From NCBI GenBank assembly GCA_947456845.1, contig CANGUJ010000162.1, forward strand, positions 1-8,134: DNA of 8,134 nt. The letters run 5' to 3'. The DNA comes from Burkholderiales bacterium. GTDB lineage: Bacteria > Pseudomonadota > Gammaproteobacteria > Burkholderiales > JAEUOS01. Shown in pieces: positions 1 to 7,400 of the stretch; positions within the stretch are counted from its first letter, which is position 1, and each line of letters starts with the position of its first letter. The notes beneath the pieces are model-generated. The model was not told the DNA's origin. It searched no databases and saw only the letters and a program-made list of their open reading frames with translations. Position numbers and translations under genes: made by a program.

Positions 1-525
1 GGGCACAGAAATCAGCATCGGCACCGGCTCCTTCAAGCGCCAGGGGCGCGCATGCGGCCACAGGTGCAGATATGCCATCTTGTCGCGGCTGCTGAGGGTC
101 AGCGGCATGTCGCCGGTGCCGTCAGCGTAGAGCCGCATATCGGCCGAAGCGATGCAACGGAACGGGATGTTCATGGTCAGCGAAAGCGCGACGCCGACGC
201 GCATGATGACGCGCTTATCGGTGATGGCATAGCAGGTGGTGCGCGCCATCATCCAGGCGAGGATGCCGAACAGACACAGGGCGATGACGCCCAGCGGCGC
301 CAGGCGCGCCGCCGACAGCGCGGCTTCCGTCCAGCCCGCGCCGTTGGCGGACACCCACACGGCATGCGCGCCGACGACCGCCACGAAGTACGCCGACAGC
401 GCGCGCATGTGGAAGACCCGGCGTGCGATGCCGTTCCAGGTCGGCGCTCCGATCCAGAGAAGGCGCTCGTCAGCCGGCAACGGTGTCGGCAGGTCGAGAG
501 CGCGCGCTATCTCGAACGGATTCAC
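1..525 (-). CDS. puhB: PuhB, photosynthetic reaction-centre assembly protein (3' end missing)
   Basis: PuhB is an inner-membrane protein that promotes assembly of the photosynthetic reaction centre. The frame is open from a GTG at 523-525 to base 1 and gives 175 residues, with the C-terminus lying outside the window. After a short cytoplasmic N-terminus with the motif LLWIGAPTW (about residues 22-30) come two likely membrane helices (about 41-60 and 73-93). A bacterial PH-like segment follows, with the family wording TTCYAITDKRVIMRVGVAL (96-114), LYADGTGDMPL (132-142) and AYLHLWPHARPWRL (151-164). The GTG start is chosen because it overlaps the puhA stop in a GTGA arrangement, AGGAG sits 8 nt upstream, and the first in-frame ATG would remove the conserved N-terminal motif. 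Its place directly after puhA matches the usual puhABC order. Identification is from remembered family motifs and is confident; the start codon is slightly less certain. Confidence 0.9.
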   Translation of the reverse strand, partial: MNPFEIARALDLPTPLPADERLLWIGAPTWNGIARRVFHMRALSAYFVAVVGAHAVWVSANGAGWTEAALSAARLAPLGVIALCLFGILAWMMARTTCYAITDKRVIMRVGVALSLTMNIPFRCIASADMRLYADGTGDMPLTLSSRDKMAYLHLWPHARPWRLKEPVPMLISVP

Positions 526-1352
526 AGGAAAGGCTCCTGGCGGGCGGGTTCGGCATAGAGCGTCCCGGCCGCGTAGTAGCCGGTGATGCGCTCCTCCTCC
601 AGCTTGGTGACCTGATCGTGGCTGGCGATGCCGGGCACGTCCTTGAACTGGCTGGCGAGGATGGACTTCACATGCACCTTGCCGCCCGCCGAATAGCGAC
701 CTGGCTGCGCGGGCGCGAGAAGTGCATCGATGATCGAGAAAGGATGCCGGATGGCGATGCGCGCGAAGTTCATCGGCAGGAGCACGGTGCGGCCGCCAGA
801 CTGCGCCGGCAGCGCGACCTCTAAGTAGCGTATCTGCGGCTCGGCGCGGTCAACCCAGCACTCGGTCACGGTGCCGGCGACCTTGCCGTCCGCGCCCACC
901 ACCTCCATGCCGCGCGGATCGGCATCCTGTGCCGCCACCGAGAAGCTCGGCTCGGCCCGTAGCGGAACGATCATCGGCTCGCCGTTGAGCATCCTCTCAG
1001 GGGCATCCTCGCGCAGCGCATACGCGCCCGGCCCGACACCGGCGAGCATCGGATCGCCGGTGGGTTCAATCGGCGCACCGGGCCAGCCGTCGACGGCCGT
1101 GGCTTTCAATTCCGGCTCGTTGACCGGCAAGGGAACACTGATGGTGCGCCCGTCATGCAAGAGGAATTTCTTCGCCTCCGGCGGTGGGAAGAGCTCGTTG
1201 CCGATCTTGCCCTCGACCTCGGTGACCAGCGGATACCCTTCACGCATGCTTTCGCGCTGCAGATAGACCACCAGCCCAGCAAAGAAGATCCAGAAGCCGT
1301 AGAGCGCGAGCTGGGCCACGTCGATATATTCGGTGATTGCGCCTGTTGCCAT
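522..1352 (-). CDS. puhA: PuhA, photosynthetic reaction centre H subunit
   Basis: PuhA caps the cytoplasmic face of the reaction centre L/M core and helps deliver protons to the secondary quinone QB. The 276-residue product has one N-terminal membrane helix (about residues 12-31), then the family motif REGYPL (37-42) and a soluble beta-rich domain. That domain contains PTGDPM (97-102), GVGPGAY, PRGMEVVG (146-153), WVDRAEPQIRYLEV (166-179) and LEEERITGYYAAGTLYA (251-267). Asp168 and Glu171 line up with the proton-path residues AspH170 and GluH173 of Rhodobacter sphaeroides. The protein is longer than the usual roughly 255-260 residues, mainly because of an extra stretch around 202-224. The ATG start is preceded by GAGGAG at 7 nt, the strongest ribosome site in the window. 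A 37-nt gap separates it from lhaA, and its stop overlaps the puhB start. The wording resembles gamma/betaproteobacterial H subunits. Confidence 0.97.
   Translation of the reverse strand: MATGAITEYIDVAQLALYGFWIFFAGLVVYLQRESMREGYPLVTEVEGKIGNELFPPPEAKKFLLHDGRTISVPLPVNEPELKATAVDGWPGAPIEPTGDPMLAGVGPGAYALREDAPERMLNGEPMIVPLRAEPSFSVAAQDADPRGMEVVGADGKVAGTVTECWVDRAEPQIRYLEVALPAQSGGRTVLLPMNFARIAIRHPFSIIDALLAPAQPGRYSAGGKVHVKSILASQFKDVPGIASHDQVTKLEEERITGYYAAGTLYAEPARQEPFL
534..538 (-). promoter_or_regulatory. Ribosome binding site of puhB (decides the GTG start)
   Basis: AGGAG on the minus strand lies 8 nt before the GTG at 523-525, within the last codons of puhA. Its spacing supports GTG as the puhB start in place of a later ATG. 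Confidence 0.7.
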
Positions 1353-1359
1353 GAAATTA

Positions 1360-1365
1360 CTCCTC
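1360..1365 (-). promoter_or_regulatory. Ribosome binding site of puhA
   Basis: GAGGAG on the minus strand lies 7 nt before the puhA ATG, in the 37-nt gap after lhaA. It is the best match to the anti-Shine-Dalgarno sequence in the window. It fits a structural subunit that is needed in larger amounts than its enzyme and assembly-factor neighbours. Confidence 0.8.
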
Positions 1366-1389
1366 GATGAAGATTGATGCGTGCAACTC

Positions 1390-2829
1390 TCAGCCCGGCA
1401 TTTCCGCCAGACCGAGCTTGGCTGCGCCCGCGTCCGTTGTTTTACCGTGCTGGCGTACCAGGGGGCCGATGGCCAGAAGGGTGGCGAACAGCAGAAGGAT
1501 TTCCACGTGGTATACGACGCTATAGGCGGTAGCGGGTTCGCTCAAGGCCTCGCCTAAGGCGCCACTCGCTGACCAGCCGGAAAACAGGTCGCGCATCGCC
1601 CCTCCGATGGCGATGGCCACGCCGGACGCCGTTGCCTGGACGGCGCCCCAGGCGCCCAATGCCAGACCGTTCCGGTCGCGCATTTCAAGGCTCATGGCGG
1701 CGGTGAGCGTACCTACCGAGAAAAGGCCGCCGCCGAAACCGATCAATCCGGAGCCCACGCGGAAAAGCAGCGCGGAATCGAGCGGCGCGGCGAAGATGAC
1801 CGCGGCGAACGCGAAAATTCCGGTCAGGGCGCCGAATGCCGCCAGCCGGTTGGGTTCGCCGCCGAGGCGCAGGTTGCGCGAAGCGTAGGCGAAGGCCAGC
1901 AGCGCGCCGCCGGCCGAGAGCGCGGTCAGCGAGGTGGTTGCGCCGACGGACAGTTTAAGGATCTCGCCGCCGTAGGGTTCGAGCAGGATGTCCTGCATGC
2001 TGAAACCGGCGCTCCCGAGCCCGACGGCCGTCAACAGGCGACGCGACCGGCCGCCATTGATGAAGGCGTGCCAGGATTCGCGAAAGCTCGGTCGCGGCTT
2101 GTCCGGCGCCGTCGCGGCGGGGTTTCGCACCTCCTGCTTCCACAGCGCGACGACGTTGAGCAGCATGGTTACCACAGCGGCGCCCTGGATCACCCGGATC
2201 AGGCGCACCTCGCCGAACTCCGAGAGCAGATAGCCGAAAACCAGCGAACTGGCCACCATACCCAGCAGGAGCATGACGTAGAGCAGCGCAACCACCCGCG
2301 GGCGCGCCTCGGGCGGTGCGAGGTCGCCAGCCAGCGCGAGTCCAGCGGTCTGGGTGGTGTGCAATCCCGCGCCTACCAGCAGGAAGGCAATGCCGGCGCT
2401 GGCCTGCGCGACCCACATCGGCGCATTGCCCTGACCGGACAGCAATACCAGCGCGAAGGGCATGATGGCAAAGCCGCCGAACTGCAGCATCGACCCCCAC
2501 CAGATGTATGGAACGCGCTTCCAGCCCAGGACAGACTTGTGGGTGTCCGACTTGAAACCAAGCAGCGCACGAAACGGCGCGAATACCAGCGGCAGCGACA
2601 CCATCAGCGACACCAGCCACGCCGGCACGAACAACTCTACGATCATCACCCGGTTGAGCGTACCGTTGAGTAGCGCAAGCGCCATGCCGACGGCGACCTG
2701 GAACATCGCCAGCCGCATGAGGCGGCCCAGCGGCAGTTCCTTGGTCGCCGCGTCGGCGAAGGGCAGAAAGCGGGGGTCAAGCCCGCGCCAGTTCTGGATC
2801 AATCGCCGCTGAACGTTAGCGAAGCTCAC
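1390..2829 (-). CDS. lhaA: LhaA, PucC-family light-harvesting complex assembly protein
   Basis: This is a 479-residue polytopic membrane protein of the PucC branch of the major facilitator superfamily. LhaA supports assembly of light-harvesting complex 1 around the reaction centre, possibly by handling bacteriochlorophyll. Visible family blocks are DPRFLPFADAATKELPLGRL (18-37), NGTLNRVMIVEL (55-66), GFKSDTHKSVLGWKRVPYIW (91-110), the loop LALAGDLAPPEARPRVVALL (164-183) and GFSMQDILLEPYGGEIL (275-291). About twelve hydrophobic helices can be counted. The start is taken as GTG at 2827-2829, which shares 4 nt (GTGA) with the bchM stop. The length then matches known LhaA proteins (about 470-480 residues). 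Upstream of it the frame stays open to about 3573, but that part runs through bchM in another frame and shows no LhaA-like residues. No strong ribosome site precedes the GTG, so translation may be coupled to bchM. The main doubt is whether it acts on LH1 (lhaA) or LH2 (pucC); the position next to puhA favours lhaA. Confidence 0.93.
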   Translation of the reverse strand: MSFANVQRRLIQNWRGLDPRFLPFADAATKELPLGRLMRLAMFQVAVGMALALLNGTLNRVMIVELFVPAWLVSLMVSLPLVFAPFRALLGFKSDTHKSVLGWKRVPYIWWGSMLQFGGFAIMPFALVLLSGQGNAPMWVAQASAGIAFLLVGAGLHTTQTAGLALAGDLAPPEARPRVVALLYVMLLLGMVASSLVFGYLLSEFGEVRLIRVIQGAAVVTMLLNVVALWKQEVRNPAATAPDKPRPSFRESWHAFINGGRSRRLLTAVGLGSAGFSMQDILLEPYGGEILKLSVGATTSLTALSAGGALLAFAYASRNLRLGGEPNRLAAFGALTGIFAFAAVIFAAPLDSALLFRVGSGLIGFGGGLFSVGTLTAAMSLEMRDRNGLALGAWGAVQATASGVAIAIGGAMRDLFSGWSASGALGEALSEPATAYSVVYHVEILLLFATLLAIGPLVRQHGKTTDAGAAKLGLAEMPG

Positions 2830-3524
2830 GACCGCACCATTTCCACGGCCTGGGAGGTATAGAAGCCGCTGGCGATGCGCTGCGTGCGGCCCTGCCGCCA
2901 TTGCCTGAGCGCGGGCTCCCCGGCGATGCCGGCCAAAAGCCTCGCCTGGCTGACCGGCTGTATCGACGGCGCCCGGTCGCCGCGCGGAAACAGGCGCCCG
3001 ACCGCATGCATCGTCGCCAACAGCGGGGTACTCGGCGCGAAGGTAAACAGCATGGTGCCACGGGTACGCTGGGACAGGGCGCTGAGTACGCGCAGGATGT
3101 CGGGCGTATCGTAGTGGATCAGGGAATCCATGCCGACGACGTGATCGAATTCGCCCAGCGCCGGATCGAGCATGTCGCCGGACCGAAAATCGATCGATCC
3201 CGCGCCGAGATCGCGCGGAGCGCGTTCGCGCGCTAGGTCGACCAGCGTCGGCGAGAGGTCGATCGCCACCACCGCGGCGCCGCGGCGCGCCGCCTCCACC
3301 GCCAGCGCCCCGGTGCCGCAACCCGCGTCGAGCAGGCGCGATCCGGTCAGGTCTTGTGGCAGCCATGACAGCAGCGTCCCGCGCATGCGGTCGCGCCCGG
3401 CGCGGACTGTCGCCCGGATGCGCCCGACGGGCGCATCCGAGGTCAGCCGTTTCCAGGCGTCCACCGCGGTATGGTCGAAATAGGTTTCGATCTCTCCGCG
3501 CCGCTCGATATAGGTGGTGTTCAT
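2826..3524 (-). CDS. bchM: BchM, magnesium-protoporphyrin IX O-methyltransferase
   Basis: BchM transfers a methyl group from S-adenosylmethionine to the ring-C propionate of Mg-protoporphyrin IX, the step after magnesium chelatase in bacteriochlorophyll synthesis. The 232-residue product has the size of the family. It shows the N-terminal ETYFDHTAVDAWKRLTSD (13-30), the SAM-binding motif I LLDAGCGTGALAVEAA (64-79), the acidic end of strand 2 VVAIDLS (85-91), FDHVVGMDSLIHYDT (126-140) and the C-terminal GRTQRIASGFYTSQA (212-226), typical of BchM rather than of general methyltransferases. The ATG at 3522-3524 lies 17 nt after the bchL stop and has only a weak GGGG ribosome site 9 nt upstream. 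The stop overlaps the lhaA GTG by 4 nt. Its position two genes after bchH puts consecutive pathway enzymes in the same operon. Confidence 0.96.
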   Translation of the reverse strand: MNTTYIERRGEIETYFDHTAVDAWKRLTSDAPVGRIRATVRAGRDRMRGTLLSWLPQDLTGSRLLDAGCGTGALAVEAARRGAAVVAIDLSPTLVDLARERAPRDLGAGSIDFRSGDMLDPALGEFDHVVGMDSLIHYDTPDILRVLSALSQRTRGTMLFTFAPSTPLLATMHAVGRLFPRGDRAPSIQPVSQARLLAGIAGEPALRQWRQGRTQRIASGFYTSQAVEMVRS

Positions 3525-3541
3525 GTTGGCTTACCCCGCTT

Positions 3542-4453
3542 TCAATCGAATCCCAGCAGGTCGAAGATGTCACGATCGCGCATCGGTTCGGCCACCAGCG
3601 GATCGGTACCTACCCACAGGGCCGCGGCCAGCCGCAGGTATTCCGCCTGCACCGCGTCGACTTCCGGCGAGCTTTCCATCTCGAACAGGGTCGACTTCTT
3701 CAGACGGCTTTTGCGAAACACATCCAGGTTGGCGAACTGCGCCATCGTCTTCAGGCCGACGCGTTCGTTGAATCGGTCGATCTGGTCGGTCGCGTCGCTG
3801 CGGTTGGCGATCACGCCCCCCAAGCGCACCTTGTAGTTTTTCGACTTGGCCTGGATCGCCGCGACGATGCGATTCATCGCGAAGATCGAGTCGAAATCGT
3901 TGGCCGTCACCACCAGCGCGCGATCGGCATGCTGCAGCGGCGCGGCGAAGCCGCCGCACACCACATCGCCAAGGACGTCGAAGATCACCACATCGGTGTC
4001 CTCGAGAAGATGGTGCTCCTTGAGAAGCTTGACCGTCTGCCCGACCACATAACCGCCGCAGCCTGTGCCGGCCGGCGGCCCGCCCGCCTCCACGCACATC
4101 ACGCCGTTGTAGCCCTCGTAGACGAAGTCCTCGACGCGCAGTTCCTCGGGATGGAAATCCACCGATTCAAGGACATCAATCACCGTGGGCACCAGCCGCT
4201 TGGTGAGCGTGAAGGTGGAATCGTGCTTGGGGTCGCAGCCGATCTGTAGCACCCGCTTGCCGAGCTTGGAAAACGCCGCGGACAAGTTTGAGGAGGTAGT
4301 GCTCTTGCCGATGCCACCCTTACCGTAGACCGCGAATACACGGGCGTTGCCGATGCCGACCGCAGGATCGAGCTGCACCTGCACGCTTCCCTCGCCGTCG
4401 GGCCGCCCGCGCGATCCCTTCAGGGAAGACGCGGAAATGGTAGTGGTCATCAT
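3542..4453 (-). CDS. bchL: BchL, light-independent protochlorophyllide reductase Fe-S ATPase subunit
   Basis: BchL is the nitrogenase NifH-like reductase component of dark-operative protochlorophyllide oxidoreductase. As a homodimer it hydrolyses ATP and passes electrons from its [4Fe-4S] cluster to the BchN-BchB component. The 303-residue product has the P-loop YGKGGIGKSTTSSNLS (43-58), the DPKHDST segment (74-80), and the cluster-ligand cysteines Cys132 (in GTGCGGYVV) and Cys166 (in GDVVCGGFAAPL). Length and motifs are those of full-length BchL, so it appears functional. The coding start has two adjacent ATGs (4451-4453 and 4448-4450). The first overlaps the bchH stop as ATGA; the second would put the cysteines at 131 and 165. 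AAGGAG lies 7 nt before the first. bchN and bchB are not in the window but are expected upstream of bchH. Confidence 0.98.
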   Translation of the reverse strand: MMTTTISASSLKGSRGRPDGEGSVQVQLDPAVGIGNARVFAVYGKGGIGKSTTSSNLSAAFSKLGKRVLQIGCDPKHDSTFTLTKRLVPTVIDVLESVDFHPEELRVEDFVYEGYNGVMCVEAGGPPAGTGCGGYVVGQTVKLLKEHHLLEDTDVVIFDVLGDVVCGGFAAPLQHADRALVVTANDFDSIFAMNRIVAAIQAKSKNYKVRLGGVIANRSDATDQIDRFNERVGLKTMAQFANLDVFRKSRLKKSTLFEMESSPEVDAVQAEYLRLAAALWVGTDPLVAEPMRDRDIFDLLGFD

Positions 4454-7400
4454 GCGGTTGCTCCTTCATAGACGCCTTCAAGGCGGTCTTCCAGTTCTTC
4501 GCCAGCCCGGCGCAGGGCTTCGAGCGTCTCGGCATCAGGCTGCCAATAGTTGCGCTCGAAGGCTTCGATGAGGCGGTTGGCCACCCGCGCGGACGCCGTC
4601 GGGTTGAGCCTGGACAAGCGCTCGCGCATGGCCGGATCCAGGACGAAGGTGTCGGTGAGCTGCTTGTAGACCCAGGGCTGCACCTGGCCGGTGGTGGCCG
4701 ACCAGCCCATCGTGTTTGTGAGGTGGGTTTCGATCTGGCGCACGCCTTCGTAGCCGTGCTTGAGCATGCCTTCGTACCATTTCGGATTGAGCATGCGGGT
4801 GCGGGTTTCCAGGGACACCTGCTCCGTAAGGGTGCGAACCGCGCCCTCGCCGGTGGTCTGGTCGCCGATGTACACCGGCGGCGCGGCGCCACCCCTGGCA
4901 CGCTTGACCGCGCCGGTGATGCCGCCGAGGGTATCGAAGTAGGTATCGACGGTGGTGACGCCCAGTTCCACGGAATCCAGGTTCTGGTAAGTAAGCTGCA
5001 CATCGGCCAGCACACTCTGCAACAGCGCGCCCTGCTGCGACGGGCGCCCGCTGCGCCCGTAGGCGAACCCCTTGCGCCTTGAATAGGTCTCCGCGAGCTC
5101 GCACTCGTCTTCCCAGCGGCTGCTCTCGATCATGCTGTTGACGTGGGAGCCGTAGGCGCCGTCGGCATTGCCATACACCCGCAAGGCGGCGATCTCCAGC
5201 GTACAGCCATGCTCGCGCTGGTAGGCCAGCGCATGCTTGCGCACGAAATTGCGCTCCTCCGGCTCGTCGGCGGCTGCGGCGAGATAAGCGGCCTCGGCCA
5301 GGAGCTTGATCTGCAGCGGCAGCAGATCACGGAAAATCCCCGACAGGGTGACCATCACGTCGATGCGCGGCCGGCCCAGCTCCGAAAGCGGGATCAGCGT
5401 CGCGCCGGCGATACGGCCATAGCTGTCGAAGCGCGGCAGGGCGCCGATGAGCGACAGGGCCTGAGCGATGGGCGCGCCCTCGGTCTTCAGGTTGTCAGTC
5501 CCCCACAGCACCATGGCGATGGATTCCGGCAGCGGGTGGCCGTCGGCCAGATAGCGGTCGAGCAGCCGGTTGGCCTGGCGGGCGCCGTCCCTGACCGCGA
5601 ACGTGCTGGGAATGCGGAACGGATCGAATCCATGCAGGTTCCGACCGGTCGGCAGCACCGCCGGTGTCCGCACGATGTCGCCGCCGGGTGCGGGCCGGAT
5701 GAAGCGGCCATCGAGCGCGCGCAGCAAGGCCTCGACCTCGGTTTCCTGCGCCAGCAGCCGGTCGGTTTGCGCCAGTTCGCCGAACAGCGCACGGGCGGCA
5801 TCGTCGCCCGCACGCCCGGCAGCGTCGATCACTTCTTCCACAGGGCGGCCCGCCACCAGCGCCTCGACAGCGCCCCGATCGGGACGTTCGCCGTGGGTGG
5901 CCTCGGCCATGGCCAGCAGCATGTCGATGCGCTCTTCCGCGCTCGGTGCCCGTCCCACCACATGCAACCCATGCGGGATCAGGGTGTATTCGAGGGCCAG
6001 CATCTCGGCGGCGAGCTTCAGCACTCGAGCGTCGGCGTCACCGGTGGGTGAGGCATCCCAGGGCGGGCTGGCCTCGACGAGGTTGAGTTCGGCCGCCTGT
6101 GCCTGCAGCAGTTCGGCCAGTCCGCAGCGTTCCGGCGCGAAGGGCTCGCTGGCCCGCCAGCGCTCGATGCTCGCCTTCAAGTCGAGCAAGCCGCGGTACA
6201 GGCCCGACTGCGCCACAGGCGGGGTTAGATAGCTCACCAGGGTGGCACCGGCGCGGCGTTTGGCGATTGCGCCTTCGGAGGGATTGTTGGACGCGTACAG
6301 GTAGATGTTCGGCAGGTCGGCAATGAGCCGGTCCGGCCAGCAGTTGCCCGCCATCCCGCTCTGCTTTCCGGGCATGAATTCAAGCGCGCCGTGTGTGCCG
6401 AAGTGCAGCACCGCGTGCGCCTGGTAATCCTCGCGCAGGTAGCGATAGAAGGCGGAGAACGCGTGGGTCGGCGCCATGCCCTTCTCGAACATCAGTCGCA
6501 TCGGGTCGCCCTCATAGCCGAATCCAGGCTGGACCGCGACGAGCACGTTGCCGAACTGGCACCCCAGCACAAAGATCGACTTGCCGTTGCTGAGCTGGCG
6601 GCCCGGCGCGGGCCCCCACTGGGCCTCGATCTCATTGAGCCAGCGCTCGCGCCGGACATGATCGTCGGCGGCGATCATTGTGTGCACATTGGCATCCGTG
6701 CCGTGCAGGGCCGCATTGCCGTGCAGGAGCGCGTCGCGCAGCGCGTCCACCGATGCCGGCAGCGCCACGGCGTAGCCGCCCGCGTGCATCGCCGTAAGGG
6801 TGTTGTAGAGCGATTCGAATACCGAAAGATGCGCGGCCGTGCCGATGTTTCCGGCGTTGGGCGGGAAGTTGAAGAGCACCAGCGCGACCCTGCGCTCGGC
6901 GCGCTCGGCGCGCTTCAACTCGACCAGTTTGCCTACCCGGGCGGCCAGCATGGCGGCCCGGTCGGGACAGGTCTGCATGTCGTGTGAGCCGTCGCGGGCG
7001 GTGAAGGTGCAGCGGCGCTCGCAGCCGACGCAGGTGCTGCCGGCCGGCCCGGCACGACCGCCGAATACGGTAGGCCCGGTAGCGCCGTCGAGTTCGGGGA
7101 TGGCCACCATGATGGTGCTCTCGACCGGCAGCAGGCCGCGTTCCGATTCGCCCCACTGGTCGAGCGTCTGGAACTCCACCGGATGGGCCGCAAGATACGG
7201 AACATCCAGTTGCGCCAGCACGTCCTCGGCCGCCTTGGCGTCGTTGTAGGCGGGGCCGCCCACCAGCGAAAAACCGGTCAGGGACACCACCGCGTCGACC
7301 GCGGTGCGGCCATCCTTCACGAAAAACCGGTCAATCGCCGGGCGCGCGTCGAGTCCGGCGGCGAAAGCGGGCACGACGCGCAGTCCGCGCGCCTCCATGG

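Noticed and set aside
1344..1361. Near match to a PpsR/CrtJ repressor site at the puhA start (TGT-N12-ACT)
   Set aside because: The second half-site is ACT, not ACA, and it covers the start codon with no promoter nearby; such near matches are expected by chance.
2830..3573. Long in-frame extension of lhaA upstream, which would give a 727-residue protein
   Set aside because: The extension overlaps all of bchM in another frame, is Arg/Ala/Gly-rich with no LhaA-like residues, and bchM itself is clearly real. The GTG at 2829 gives the family length.
3356..4249. Plus-strand open frame of 297 codons opposite bchL and bchM
   Set aside because: It is antisense to two well-identified genes, has shadow-like His/Arg-rich composition, and shows no recognisable domain.
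5143..6051. Plus-strand open frame of 302 codons opposite bchH
   Set aside because: It is antisense to conserved BchH sequence in GC-rich DNA where stop codons are rare on the opposite strand, and it shows no domain or ribosome site that I can recognise.
6890..6915. Short repeated GCGCTCGGC units
   Set aside because: They encode the RAERAERR segment of BchH, which is also Arg/Glu/Ala-rich in relatives; ordinary coding sequence.
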